The translations under genes were made by a program, and so were the position numbers. From positions 62,001 to 126,000 of the forward strand of contig NZ_BBXG01000014.1 in the NCBI RefSeq assembly GCF_001570605.1: a stretch of 64,000 bases of DNA, read 5' to 3'. Every line of letters starts with the position of its first letter. Positions within the stretch are counted from its first letter, which is position 1. Source of the stretch: Herbidospora cretacea (GTDB lineage: Bacteria > Actinomycetota > Actinomycetes > Streptosporangiales > Streptosporangiaceae). The notes beneath the pieces were generated by a model. The model searched no databases and was not told the DNA's origin. It worked only from the letters and a program-made list of their open reading frames with translations. Below are positions 1-9,549 of this stretch, in pieces.

Positions 1-3000
1 AGTACGCCGTTGTCCTCCCAGACGGTCGCCACGATCTCACCCGTGGCCGCGACCTTCACCACGACCAGGCTGAGCTCACCCTTGACGAAGATGCCGCCCT
101 TGAGCAGGAACGGGTTGGTGCCGAAGCCCACGAGCAGCTTGGCCGAGGCGGTCAGCTTGATCGGCCCCGCCGCCCACTTGATCTGCCAGCCCGCGCCGAA
201 CCCGACCGAGAAGCCGTCGAAGTTGAAGTCGGGGTTGCCGCCCAGCCGGTGGAGCCTGCGCTGCTCGACCATGAGGTAGGCGAAGGCGGAGGCGTTGAGC
301 GTGCCGGGCAGCAGCTTGATCGTCACGGGGTCGCCGGGACGGTTCTCGCTCACCACGCCGTCGGAGCCGATCCGCAGGTAGGCGTCCTTCTTCGGGACGC
401 TCGGATAGGGGAAGTAGCCGTCGATCGGCACCAGCAGTTCCAGCACCTTGGGGATGGTGTAGCGGCCCCGGACGCCGATCAGGACCGCCTCGTCGTCGAC
501 CGCGATCAGGCCGACGATGTTCAGGCTCGGGCTGGGCGGGTCGCCCTTGGCGCTGGGCTTGGCCGGGGGCTTCCTGATGAGCTTGGCGTCGATGCCGAAG
601 ATCACGGCGGGGTCGGGGAAGGCGACGACGAACATGCCGGTGGCGTTGAAGGTGAACGCGGTGTCCGGGAGCGTGCCGACGATCATGCCGAGGCCGACCG
701 CCCACTGGCCGCGCGCCGGGGCGAACTTGCTCTCGGCTGGAACGTTCCGGTACCAGGCCAGCTCACGGCCCACCGGGTCGTTGGGGAAGCCCGAGGGCAG
801 CGCGCGGGCGCCGTTGGCGACGAACTGGCCGATGAACCCGAACACGCCGAGCCCCGTCGCGCCGAGCGGGATGCCGACCGGCAGCAGCAGACCGAGCGAG
901 ATCGACACGAAGTCGGTGGCCGGGTCGAAGGCGAGCGTGCCCATGGCCTTCACACCGACGCTGACCAGTTCGAGCTCCAGCGCCGCCTGGAACGCGCCGC
1001 CGTCGCCGACGACCAGACGGCCCTCGCCGCGCAGCACGCCCGGGATGTCCACCCCGACCGCCAGGCCGCGCAGTTCCGCCGAGATCCCGTCGTCGCCGAA
1101 CACGAACCGGACCGTCGCCCCCTGCACCGAGACGATGCCCAGGTCCAGCGCGAACTCCAGGTCCAGCTCGAACCACGACGACCCGAACCCGGCCCTGGTC
1201 CCGGTCACCTGGAGGAGCTGCCCGAGCGGGCCGTCGATCTGCCAGCGGCCCGGATCGGCCAGTTCGAACGACGCGTCGTCGTAGACGAGGGCGACCTTCT
1301 CGTACCACTCGGTCTTGGCGTCGTCGAACTCCAGGCCCACCTTCTTGTAGCGGACCTTGAGCGTCGAGTCCTTGGTACGGGCCCTCCCGAGGCCGCCCGC
1401 GTCGAGGTCGAGTTCGAGGGAGGCGGTGTAGTCCAGCAGCACCCGGGTCCGGAAGCCCGTGATGTCGGTGAGGCCGCGCTGGCGGTGCTCGACCTCCGCC
1501 GAGTGGATGACGACCTCACCGCTCTCGGCCACGGTGGCCAGCGCCCCGGCGGCCACGGCGAGCGCGGCCAGCCGCACGGCCTGGCCGTCCACGCCGGCCG
1601 CGCCGATCCCGGCCAGCAGCGCCGGGGCCAGTGCCAGCGCGACGGCGAGGAACTCGGAGTCGACGGCGGCCAGGCCCTGGGGGTCCCCTGAGGAGGCGAT
1701 GCCCAGCGAGAAGACGGTCTGCCCGGACCGGGAGTCGTGGGTCCAGCGGCCGGTCAGCGTGTAGACCTCGGTCGACGGCTGCCCCTTGGGTTCGGACGGG
1801 GCGCGGACCGGCAGGTTCGCCTCGCCGCCGCCGGGCGCCGGCATGGTGACGACGTTCGTCGTGGCCCACTGGAAGGTGAACTCGGCCTGGGTCGGGATGG
1901 CGTCGGCCCACGCGGTGACGGTGGGCGAGTCCCAGCGGACGAGCAGCCGGACGAGCCAGGCCAGGCGGGGGTCGCGCGGCGGCGCCGGGGTCACCTCGGT
2001 GACGTCGGCGCCGGGCAGGTAGGCGCGGCGCAGGTCGGGGGCGTGTTCCTGGGTGTCGGTGGGCTGCGTCTGACCGGCCGGGTCGGCTCCGGCGGGCGGG
2101 GTGTAGGTGCCGCCGACCGCGTAGACGTCGATCCTGCGGTAGCGCTCGCGGGTCTCGTTGGTGACCGTCTGACCCCAGGAGCCGCGTTCCTGCGCCGAGT
2201 GTTCCTCTTTGATGAGGTGGGCGGCGGCCTTCTCGTCGTCGGTCAGGCCGGGGATCGCGTTCTGCGCCTGCTCCATGGCCTGGGACGGCGGGTCCTGTTC
2301 GCCGCGCGCGTGCACCGTGCCGAGACCGGAGAGCCAGCCGGCCACCGCGTTGGCCCGGTTGCGGGCGAGCACCTTGTTCGTCGCGTCGGCGCCGATGTCG
2401 CAGGCGCGGCCGATGACGACGAAGGTCGCGTTCTGGAAGAACCCCGCCCATCCTCGGATGGCCTCCCGGCCGGGGTCCTCCTGGTCGCGGGGCAGGTACT
2501 CGTTGAACACCGTCGGATCGCTGGTCTCGAACTCGAACAGGATCCGCAGCCGCCGGATCTCCTTCTCCTCGACCGGCGGCGGAGGCGTCTCGGGCTTGGT
2601 CCCGCTGCCCAGCTCGACGGTCACCTCGGCCAGCCCGCCGTCGGGCACGGTCACCGTGTTCCCGTCGAAGGTCGCCCGCTCCGGGAGCGGCGTCAGCGCG
2701 GCGTCCTTGAGGAACCCGCTCAGCCGGTACGTCTGCTCGACCGCCCGTACCTGCACGGGGTTGCCCGCGCCGTCGAACACGCCCTGCGCGGTGCCGACGA
2801 GGAGACGGCCCTCGCTCAGCACGTCGACCCTGATCCGGCGGGTGCGCCTGTCCGGATCGGTGACCACGATGTAGCTGGTGCCCGGCTCCTCGCTCGGGAG
2901 GAGCGAGAAATCGGGTCCGGTACGGGTGTGGGCGTCGGTCCCCTCGCCGTGCCGCCACTTCAGCCGGGCCGCGTCGGCCGGATTGAGCGCCGACTCGAAC

Positions 3001-4262
3001 TCCAGCAGCCGCAGCGCGTCGGCCGTACCGGAGACGAACACCACGTTCGCGAGATCCACCGACCCGACGTGCACGTTCACCTTGGCCGGGTGTCGGACCG
3101 CCGGCTCCGACTGGACGAAGGTGTAAGCCGTCGGCGCGTCGCTCACGCGTTCCCCGTCGACCTCTTCCGAGAACGTTCCATTCATGGTCTCGCCCACCGA
3201 GGTGGTGAACCAGCCGGAGTCGTTCGCGTTCACCCGCGTGCCGTCGGGGAGGGTCCAGACCATCCTCGGCTGGGTCGCCGCGCCGACCGCCGACGGGTTG
3301 AGCTTGGCGCGCATCCTGCCGGTGGCGGGCGTACCCGTCAGGAACGGCACGGTGAGTTCGCGGCCCGTCCCCTGCACCGGCCGGGCCTGTTCCGCTCCCG
3401 CGAAATCCTGGAGGAAGTCGACGGCGGCGGCGTTGATCGGCGTCCGGCCCAGCTCGACCTGGATCTCCCCCTGCAACCCGGCCGGGCTGCCGAGCAGCAC
3501 GTCGCGGACACCGATGTTGACCTTGTCCACGAGCGGCGTGTTCGGCGGCAGGAACAGCGTCGCCTCCGCGATCGAGATGCCCTGCCAGCCGGGCGTCTGC
3601 CCGCGCGCCACGATCTCGGGCGGGGTGACCTGCGTGGAGGCGTCGAAGACCAGGCGGTCGACGGTCATCCCGATGTCGGACCCGCCGATGAAGAAGCTCA
3701 CCGGGTCGAACGTGAGCCGGTAGACCGCGCCCGACGGCGCATCGGGATCGAACGGGTCAGGCCAGTCGACGAACCGGACCACTTCCCCCGAACCGCTCAG
3801 GTCGATCCGGACCACACCGGAGCCGACGATCCGCACCCCGCTGCGCGCCGGATCGGGCAGCAGATGCGCGGCCACGGCCGGAGCCGAGGGAACCAGCGTC
3901 GCCGGCCGCAACCCCGGCACCTTGATCGCGATGCGGTCGACCACCAGATCCAGGAAGACCGCGTCGCCCGCGGGTTCCAGATTCTGCCCCGCGCTTCGCT
4001 GAGCCCGCTTGCGCACCAGGTGGAACGGTAGGCCGGTGTTGAGGCCGGGCACCTCGACGTCCCAGTTGCGCAGCGCGGGGAAACCCAGATCGGCCAGCGG
4101 CTGGATCACCCCGGAATGGGTGATCGCGCCCGCGCTGGTGGTCGCCCGGTGGGAGACGACGGCGAGGTTCTCCAGTCGCGCGGCGAGCGCGGCCGGGATC
4201 AGAGCTCCCGCGCCGGCGAAGGGCGCGGCCAAATCGAGAAGGGAAATCCCGCGTTTTGCCAT
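1..4262 (-). CDS. Giant OmpA-domain, beta-rich protein (C-terminal part beyond window)
   Basis: About 1420 codons are open on the minus strand and run off the left edge, so the stop is not seen. The ATG at 4262 follows GGGGGTC, a good ribosome site, and starts MAKRGISLLD. There is no signal peptide or clear membrane helix. Roughly residues 565-710 hold an OmpA-C-like peptidoglycan-binding fold: a strand ILFEFETSD, then FVVIGRACDIGADATNKVLA followed by NRANAVAGWLSGLG, and a later RYRRIDVYAVG strand. Residues beyond about 1000 are rich in alternating beta patterns (GISAELRGLAVGVDIPGVL, GLLLPVGIPLGATGLG), which reminds me of DUF6603-type proteins; I could not verify that from memory. Proteins of this size with OmpA-like modules occur near contractile-injection or tail-like gene sets in actinomycetes, but no such genes are visible here. 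It is divergent from the cofilin-like gene at 4851. The function is unknown; the gene itself is certain. Confidence 0.85.
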   Translation of the reverse strand, partial: MAKRGISLLDLAAPFAGAGALIPAALAARLENLAVVSHRATTSAGAITHSGVIQPLADLGFPALRNWDVEVPGLNTGLPFHLVRKRAQRSAGQNLEPAGDAVFLDLVVDRIAIKVPGLRPATLVPSAPAVAAHLLPDPARSGVRIVGSGVVRIDLSGSGEVVRFVDWPDPFDPDAPSGAVYRLTFDPVSFFIGGSDIGMTVDRLVFDASTQVTPPEIVARGQTPGWQGISIAEATLFLPPNTPLVDKVNIGVRDVLLGSPAGLQGEIQVELGRTPINAAAVDFLQDFAGAEQARPVQGTGRELTVPFLTGTPATGRMRAKLNPSAVGAATQPRMVWTLPDGTRVNANDSGWFTTSVGETMNGTFSEEVDGERVSDAPTAYTFVQSEPAVRHPAKVNVHVGSVDLANVVFVSGTADALRLLEFESALNPADAARLKWRHGEGTDAHTRTGPDFSLLPSEEPGTSYIVVTDPDRRTRRIRVDVLSEGRLLVGTAQGVFDGAGNPVQVRAVEQTYRLSGFLKDAALTPLPERATFDGNTVTVPDGGLAEVTVELGSGTKPETPPPPVEEKEIRRLRILFEFETSDPTVFNEYLPRDQEDPGREAIRGWAGFFQNATFVVIGRACDIGADATNKVLARNRANAVAGWLSGLGTVHARGEQDPPSQAMEQAQNAIPGLTDDEKAAAHLIKEEHSAQERGSWGQTVTNETRERYRRIDVYAVGGTYTPPAGADPAGQTQPTDTQEHAPDLRRAYLPGADVTEVTPAPPRDPRLAWLVRLLVRWDSPTVTAWADAIPTQAEFTFQWATTNVVTMPAPGGGEANLPVRAPSEPKGQPSTEVYTLTGRWTHDSRSGQTVFSLGIASSGDPQGLAAVDSEFLAVALALAPALLAGIGAAGVDGQAVRLAALAVAAGALATVAESGEVVIHSAEVEHRQRGLTDITGFRTRVLLDYTASLELDLDAGGLGRARTKDSTLKVRYKKVGLEFDDAKTEWYEKVALVYDDASFELADPGRWQIDGPLGQLLQVTGTRAGFGSSWFELDLEFALDLGIVSVQGATVRFVFGDDGISAELRGLAVGVDIPGVLRGEGRLVVGDGGAFQAALELELVSVGVKAMGTLAFDPATDFVSISLGLLLPVGIPLGATGLGVFGFIGQFVANGARALPSGFPNDPVGRELAWYRNVPAESKFAPARGQWAVGLGMIVGTLPDTAFTFNATGMFVVAFPDPAVIFGIDAKLIRKPPAKPSAKGDPPSPSLNIVGLIAVDDEAVLIGVRGRYTIPKVLELLVPIDGYFPYPSVPKKDAYLRIGSDGVVSENRPGDPVTIKLLPGTLNASAFAYLMVEQRRLHRLGGNPDFNFDGFSVGFGAGWQIKWAAGPIKLTASAKLLVGFGTNPFLLKGGIFVKGELSLVVVKVAATGEIVATVWEDNGV

Positions 4263-4850
4263 AGCCTGACCCCCGTAGTGGTGACAAGCCCCGATGCCCA
4301 GGATGGGCAGCCCTCGCAATTTGAAGTCTTTTTCCTGCGGATGGCAATAGTTCGGACCGCTTCCTCCGCTCTGGTGCGCCGCCAGTGGCCCTCTCCAGTG
4401 CCGCTGCCTCGCGATTCGGCCGCGCGGCGGCAGAACTGATTGTTCCGAATACCGCTTGGGAGCGACGAATCCGGAGCTCCATCTCGTGGGCGCGATTGAT
4501 GAAGGCCGAAATGGAGCCCGGGGAAGCTATTGGCATCACGGAATGCCTTGCAGCCGCCGGGGTCGCTCACGCGTGAGGTTCAGGGCCCGTTCCGTGACAC
4601 ACCACGGATGGCCGTCTCGCGATCAGCAGCCTGCGGAGTTCTGGTCGAGCTCGGCCGGGAACCTCTCGGCCCGGCGGGTCGAGCAGGGTCGCCCGCAGAA
4701 ATGTCGCGTCCCGCCAGTGAACTCCCGTCAACAGCCTCACTATGGTTCCGGAATTCGATGGGCAATGTCGCCGAGAGCCACAACTTTGTGATCTTTCAAT
4801 GGCATCGGCGGCCCATTAGCGTGGGGCAGGCCGCGCGAAGGGAGCCGTTG
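4263..4850. other. Divergent intergenic region
   Basis: This 588-base gap separates two divergent start codons. Short ORFs on both strands have no recognisable product, no ribosome sites and atypical codon use, so I see no gene. It should hold promoters for both the giant OmpA-domain gene and the cofilin-like gene, but I cannot point to a convincing -35/-10 pair. Confidence 0.5.
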
Positions 4851-5948
4851 ATGTCCGGAAACCTCGATCTCGATCCCGATGTGATGACCGCATACTCCAA
4901 TGTGGTGGAATACCTGGAGTCCAGCTATGTGATCTACCGGATCGACGAGGCCGAATCGGTCATCATCCCGGAGAACGACGGGTCGCAAGACGACGAGGAC
5001 TCGGAGGACGGCGAGCCCGATCCCCGGACCTTCGACGATTTCCTGGCCGCGCTGCCCGCCGACGAATGCCGGTGGGGTCTGTGCGCGATGGACCTCGGTT
5101 CGTACGGCAGCCTGTGCAGTTTCGAGCCTGTCTTGTTCACCTGGCTGCCCGAAACCGCCCCCGCGGCCCAGAGGAAACTCTACGAGGAGTCCACGGCGAT
5201 TCTCACGCGGGCGTTCGACCGGGTGCTGGTGTTCCACACGGCCACCGACCACGCCGCCCTGTCGAATGGGGCGGTGCTCGACCGGCTGGTGGCCGCCGGG
5301 CCGTCACGCGGACTGCCCGTCCCCGACCGGGCGGTCTCCGTCGACCGGCTCGCCCCGAAGACGGGGCAGTTGCTCATGCAGATCCGCGACGAGGCCGGAT
5401 CGGAGACCGCGACGGCGACCTACGGGCACGTCATCTTCAAGATCAATCGGTTCTTCACGCTCGACGTGGCCCAGACCGGTGACCCCGCCGCACCCTACGA
5501 CGAGTTTCTCGCGGGCCTGCCCGCCGACGACTGCCGCTGGGGTCTCTACACCCTGGACATCCGAGACCTGGGCTCGGATTCCCACCCCACCCTCACCTTC
5601 TTCTTCACCTGGATTCCCGGCGCCGCTCCGGAGAAGACGAGAAGCCTTTATTACAGCGGCAGCGACGGAACCGCCATGGGAGCTTACGAGGCCAGCTTCA
5701 CCCCCACGGGAATCATGAGGGACAAGGTCGAGGTGATCGCCGAATATTACCTGGGCGATGTCTCCGACCATTCCGCGGTGTCCCGTGACGCGTTGTGGGA
5801 AAAGGCCCGCCGAATGTTCAAGCCGACCGAGGCCGAGCAGGAGTGGGACAAGTGGGAGGAGAAGAAAGTGATGCAGGAGGCGAGGGACGCGGAGCAGGAA
5901 GCCCACATCAGGCAGGCTGAGGCGGAGGAGGGCGGTATCTACTACTAG
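4851..5948 (+). CDS. Tandem ADF/cofilin-homology domain protein
   Basis: This 365-residue protein starts at ATG 4851 after AAGGGAG; the upstream in-frame extension has no ribosome site. It carries two ADF-H-like units. Unit 1 (about residues 11-148) has SSYVIYRID, then FDDFLAALPADECRWGL, VLFTWLPETAP and a helix running into ATDHAALS. Unit 2 (about 165-322) has GHVIFKI, YDEFLAGLPADDCRWGL, FFFTWIPGAAPEKTRSLYY and VSRDALWEKA. In cofilin the same order is YIIFKI, a YDxFLxxLPxDDCR motif, a VFIxWxPD strand, K-x-K-M-x-YASSKD and the ATD/SE helix, so the match is extensive and repeated. Residues 325-361 form a charged Glu/Lys/Gln coil. Two ADF-H units in one chain recall twinfilin. No signal peptide is visible. 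In eukaryotes this fold binds actin; the target here (a bacterial actin-like protein or a host's actin) is inference. It is divergent from the giant OmpA-domain gene. Confidence 0.85.
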   Translation: MSGNLDLDPDVMTAYSNVVEYLESSYVIYRIDEAESVIIPENDGSQDDEDSEDGEPDPRTFDDFLAALPADECRWGLCAMDLGSYGSLCSFEPVLFTWLPETAPAAQRKLYEESTAILTRAFDRVLVFHTATDHAALSNGAVLDRLVAAGPSRGLPVPDRAVSVDRLAPKTGQLLMQIRDEAGSETATATYGHVIFKINRFFTLDVAQTGDPAAPYDEFLAGLPADDCRWGLYTLDIRDLGSDSHPTLTFFFTWIPGAAPEKTRSLYYSGSDGTAMGAYEASFTPTGIMRDKVEVIAEYYLGDVSDHSAVSRDALWEKARRMFKPTEAEQEWDKWEEKKVMQEARDAEQEAHIRQAEAEEGGIYY

Positions 5949-5988
5949 CCTCGATCCTTCGCCCCTGGGAGATCGTCGCATGACTTGA

Positions 5989-7020
5989 TCAACCGAATCC
6001 GCGGGTCGGAACGTCTAGGGACAGATGTGCCGACAGGGAGCGCAGGAAGTCGAAGGCGTCGAAGGCCGCACCCGCGGACGCCACGCCGGTCGCCTTCGTG
6101 CGCCCGGTGAGGATGCGCTCGACGGCCTCGACCGCGAGCGGCGCCGTGATGGCGTAGATGTCCTGGCCGGTGGCGGCGATCCGGCGTTCCTCGTCGCCGG
6201 AGCGGACCAGGACGTCGACGACGAAGGTCTGCGCGGACCGCCCGCGCCCGTCGACGGCGGCCGGCGGCCGGGCGCCGGGAGCCGACAGGTCGGCGGCCGC
6301 CTTGACGGTCATGTACGTGCGCACCTCCGGCACATCCAGGTGACTGGGCACCGTGACGGCGTCGGCCATGGTGAACTCCCCGAAGACGTTCTGGGGGCCG
6401 AGCGGGGCGGGGAAGGACCACTCCAGGGTCGGCCGCGCGCCATCGTGATACTCCAGGCGTCCGCCGGTGAACCGGACGCGGCGGCCACCCCGTCGCCGGT
6501 CGGAGACCACGCCGGAGGCGAGCGTCCCGGCCGTGGGGTGCCAGCTGCTCAGGCCGTAAGCGATGTGCACCTCGTCAGCAGCCGTCCAGCCGCCCATCGC
6601 GGTGGTGACCAGCAAGTCGCCGAGGCCGCCGTAGAAGGCCATCGCCGGGACCACCAGCGTGCCGGCGGCGCGCTCGGCGAAGTCGGTGAACGTGTCGAGG
6701 TTCGCCTCCAGTTCGGCGGCCACGTCGACGTAGGGGATGCCTGCCCGCAGCGCCGCCTCGATGACCGGGCCGGCGGTCGCGGCGAAGGGGCCGGCGCAGT
6801 TGATCACGGCGGCCGCGCCGTCCAGCGCGCGGTCGAGCGAGGCCGGATCCTCCGCCGACGCCTCCCGTGCTCGCAGGCCGGGCTCCGCCTGCGCCCGCAG
6901 CCTGGCGGGGTCGCGGCCGAGCAGGAGCGGGACGTACCCGCGTTCACACAACTCCGCGACCACGAACCGCCCGGTGTGCCCGTAGGCGCCGAACACCGCC
7001 ACATTCTGCTTCGTTTCCAT
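5989..7020 (-). CDS. Saccharopine dehydrogenase-like NAD(P)-binding oxidoreductase
   Basis: This 343-residue protein starts METKQNVAVFGAYGHTGRFV, a Rossmann phosphate loop (GAYGHTG) of the saccharopine dehydrogenase / trans-acting enoyl reductase family. Further family marks are VINCAGPFAATAGPVIEAAL and the following GIPYVDVAAE, the usual place where the bound cofactor meets the second half of the fold. It is cytoplasmic, with no membrane segment. Its length is near the short end of the family. It is divergent, with 95 bases between starts, from an AraC-type regulator at 7116, so control by that regulator is likely. The substrate cannot be read from sequence. Confidence 0.85.
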   Translation of the reverse strand: METKQNVAVFGAYGHTGRFVVAELCERGYVPLLLGRDPARLRAQAEPGLRAREASAEDPASLDRALDGAAAVINCAGPFAATAGPVIEAALRAGIPYVDVAAELEANLDTFTDFAERAAGTLVVPAMAFYGGLGDLLVTTAMGGWTAADEVHIAYGLSSWHPTAGTLASGVVSDRRRGGRRVRFTGGRLEYHDGARPTLEWSFPAPLGPQNVFGEFTMADAVTVPSHLDVPEVRTYMTVKAAADLSAPGARPPAAVDGRGRSAQTFVVDVLVRSGDEERRIAATGQDIYAITAPLAVEAVERILTGRTKATGVASAGAAFDAFDFLRSLSAHLSLDVPTRGFG

Positions 7021-7115
7021 GTCTGCTCCTGGGTGTCGTCGTCAGTTGGTGATCCTGTCGCCGCCGGATCCGAGCGGCCAGTGTCGGAAACGACGTGATC
7101 CGTACAATTCCCGAC

Positions 7116-8063
7116 ATGAGTTCGTTTTCGCGGTCCGTCGCGGTCGCCGCCACCGACGGGATGCTGCACTTCGAGCTGGCCTTGGCCGCCGAGGTGTTCG
7201 GCTCCGCGCCCGACGCTCTGCCCGGCCCCTGGTACGAGGTCAGCGTGTGCGGCACCGGTCCCGTCCGCGTCGGCCGGTTCCTGCTGGAGCCCGACCGCGG
7301 CCTCGACTGGCTGGTGCGGGCCGGCACCGTGATCGTCCCCGCGCTGACGGACGTGGGGCAGGACCCGCCGGCCGACCTGGTCGAGGCGGTGCGGGCGGCT
7401 CACGCGTCGGGTGCGCGCGTGGTCTCGTTGTGTACGGGCGTATTCGTGCTCGCCGCGGCCGGTCTGCTCGACGGCCTGCGGGCGACCACCCACTGGGCCC
7501 ACACCGGGGAACTGGCCGCGCGCTTTCCCCGGGTGAAGGTCGACCCGGACGTGCTCTACGTCGACAACGGCAGGGTGCTCACCTCGGCGGGCAAGGCCGC
7601 GGCGATGGACCTGTGCCTGCATCTGGTCCGCCGCGACCACGGGTCGGCGGTCGCCAACCTCGTCGCCCGCCGCCTGGTCGTGCCGCCCCACCGGGCCGGC
7701 GGCCAGGCCCAGTTCGTCAGCACGCCGGTCCCCGCCCACGACGGCCATCCCCTGGCCGAACTGCTCACCTGGGTGATGCGACGGCTGGACCAGCAGCTCA
7801 CCGTGGAGGATCTGGCCCGCCAGGCGAACATGAGCTCGCGCCACCTGGCCCGGCACTTCCGCCTGATCACGGGCACCACCCCGTTGCAGTGGCTGCTGAC
7901 GCAGCGGATCCGCCGCGCCCAGGAACTGCTGGAGACCACCGACGACAGCGTCGAGGCCATCGCCTCGGCGGCGGGCATGGGAACGGCGACGACCCTGCGC
8001 CGCCACTTCCACCGCACGGTCGGCGTGCCACCGGACCTGTACCGGCGCACCTTCCGCGCCTGA
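7116..8063 (+). CDS. GlxA/FtrA-like AraC-family transcriptional regulator
   Basis: This 315-residue protein has an N-terminal class-I-amidotransferase-like (DJ-1/PfpI) sensor domain (about residues 4-165, with SVAVAATDGMLHFELALAAE and the nucleophile-elbow-like VVSLCTGVFVLAAAGLL) and a C-terminal double helix-turn-helix of AraC type (about 205-312, with LTVEDLARQANMSSRHLARH and ending VGVPPDLYRRTF). I chose ATG 7116 because the amidotransferase domain begins directly after it; GTG 7095 in the same frame is the alternative, and neither has a strong ribosome site, so the transcript may be leaderless. It probably controls the divergent oxidoreductase gene. Confidence 0.9.
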   Translation: MSSFSRSVAVAATDGMLHFELALAAEVFGSAPDALPGPWYEVSVCGTGPVRVGRFLLEPDRGLDWLVRAGTVIVPALTDVGQDPPADLVEAVRAAHASGARVVSLCTGVFVLAAAGLLDGLRATTHWAHTGELAARFPRVKVDPDVLYVDNGRVLTSAGKAAAMDLCLHLVRRDHGSAVANLVARRLVVPPHRAGGQAQFVSTPVPAHDGHPLAELLTWVMRRLDQQLTVEDLARQANMSSRHLARHFRLITGTTPLQWLLTQRIRRAQELLETTDDSVEAIASAAGMGTATTLRRHFHRTVGVPPDLYRRTFRA

Positions 8064-8415
8064 ACCGCCGCCGCGCATTCGATCGTGGCGTGCGGGCGCT
8101 GGCCGAGCGGCGGCGACATGGACGGGCGGATGGATCCTGTGCAAGGATCCGGCGCGCCCGCAATGCCCCGGATGCCACCGGCGAGGGAAGAGGCGCTGAC
8201 GCCGAACCGCCTGCGCCCCGCCTGACCCCGCACGGCACAGGCGGAGTCTGGTCACCATCCACCACCCGCCATAGGCGCCTCGGACCCTTGCGCCAAGTGA
8301 GCAGTGGTCAGGGGCTGAAGCATCCAGTACCGCCGGGGATCAGTCGGTCGAAGTCAGTTGGGCTGACCGGTTCCCGCAGCGCGGCAGCGGCCTGGTCGTC
8401 GACCACGACACGGTT
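8064..8415. other. Convergent intergenic gap
   Basis: This gap of 352 bases lies between the ends of the AraC-type regulator and the secreted hydrolase. Several overlapping shadow frames cross it, but none gives a recognisable protein or a ribosome site. I see no strong terminator hairpin. Confidence 0.4.
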
Positions 8416-9549
8416 TCAACGTCCGGGCTTGACCTGGGGGAACTCCTTCCAGGGCCGGTCGAGCACGGGCGACGGGCGGCCGTGCAGGAACTTGGTGAAG
8501 AAGGCCGAGGTCAGCCTGGTCACGATGCGCTGGCTGGTGCGGTCGCCGATGTCGCCGAAGACCGTGCGCCACGTCTCCGGGTCCTTCGGCTTGATCTGCT
8601 TGTCCAGGCCCCACTTGCGGACGCTGCCGCCGAGGTCGATGAACCGGTAGTGGCCCGCGTCGGTCAGGCGGTACCAGCGGTGCCAGCCGGTCAGCTTGGG
8701 CAGGAACGTCCCCCATGAGGGGTCCTGTCTCCGGTCGTGGTAGCTGCTGCCCAGGACGAGGAACGGCTTGTCGAGGCCCGTTCTCGCCGTCGGGCCGATG
8801 ACGAACCCGTCGAGGTTCACGCCCGCGACGAACCGCTTGTCGGACCGCATCACGGCCGCCGTGGTGCCGCCGCCGAAGGAGTGGCCGTACATGCCGACCT
8901 TCGCGGTGTCCATCGACAGGCCCGCGGGCGCGATGGAGGGAAGCCGGTCCAGCACCCAGCGGGTGTCGGCGACGCGGACCGCGAGCAGCCGGTTGAGGAT
9001 CGCCTGGTTGGCCTTGGAGAACGGGTCGCCGCCCGCCAGGCAGAATTTGGGGTCGCTGGTCTTCACGACCCGGCCGCCGGGGAACTCGACGGCGGGTGAC
9101 TCGTGCGTGCCGCCCAGGGCGACCACCACGAAACCCATGCTGGCCAGCTGCTCGTTCACCGAGGTGTTGTCGGTACGTGAGGCGCACAGCCCGTGGTGGT
9201 AGAAGATCACCCGGTGGCGTCCGGGAGCGGGTGCGGCGCCCAGGCGGCTGTGGGTGGTGGCGGTGAACGCCCCGGCGGGGACCGGATAGGTCTGCTGGAG
9301 CGCCGCGGCCTCGCCGGGCGGGGCGTAGGGGGCCAGGGGTTTCTTCGAGCCCGGCCGGGCCGGGTACCAAAGCTGGACCATGACCTCACGGGGCGCGCTC
9401 TTCGGGTCGAGCGGGTCGAGGCGGTGCGGGTCGGTGAGGTGGACGAGGGTCGTCCCGGTCGGCAGCGGGCCGGTCGGACGGGCCAGCGTGATCGCCGCCG
9501 GGGCCGGCATGAGAGTGGCGGCGACGATCAGGGACAGAGCTCCGTGCAC
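8416..9549 (-). CDS. Secreted alpha/beta hydrolase (chlorophyllase/PAF-acetylhydrolase-like)
   Basis: This 377-residue protein starts at GTG 9549, nine bases after AGGAG; the ATG at 9558 touches the AGGAG and is unlikely. A hydrophobic N-terminus ending near PAPAAITLA looks like a signal peptide. The chain has HRVIFYHHGLCASRTDN (oxyanion region), the nucleophile elbow MYGHSFGGGTTAAVM and a late DAGHYRFIDLGG, consistent with a Ser/His triad. The layout (substituted prodomain, VQLWYPA, elbow, GxxH) is that of secreted platelet-activating-factor acetylhydrolase-like or chlorophyllase-like esterases of actinomycetes. The two-component system at 9652-11438 is divergent and close (102 bases), so it may control this gene. 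Confidence 0.85.
   Translation of the reverse strand: MHGALSLIVAATLMPAPAAITLARPTGPLPTGTTLVHLTDPHRLDPLDPKSAPREVMVQLWYPARPGSKKPLAPYAPPGEAAALQQTYPVPAGAFTATTHSRLGAAPAPGRHRVIFYHHGLCASRTDNTSVNEQLASMGFVVVALGGTHESPAVEFPGGRVVKTSDPKFCLAGGDPFSKANQAILNRLLAVRVADTRWVLDRLPSIAPAGLSMDTAKVGMYGHSFGGGTTAAVMRSDKRFVAGVNLDGFVIGPTARTGLDKPFLVLGSSYHDRRQDPSWGTFLPKLTGWHRWYRLTDAGHYRFIDLGGSVRKWGLDKQIKPKDPETWRTVFGDIGDRTSQRIVTRLTSAFFTKFLHGRPSPVLDRPWKEFPQVKPGR

Noticed and set aside
249-4031. Long plus-strand ORFs of 480 and 764 codons
   Set aside because: They mirror the giant minus-strand gene in the usual antisense frame of GC-rich DNA, are rich in Arg, Gly and His and have no ribosome site or family.
7019-8650. 543-codon plus-strand ORF over the AraC-type gene
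   Set aside because: Shadow frame of the regulator, Arg/Gly/Pro-rich, no motif.
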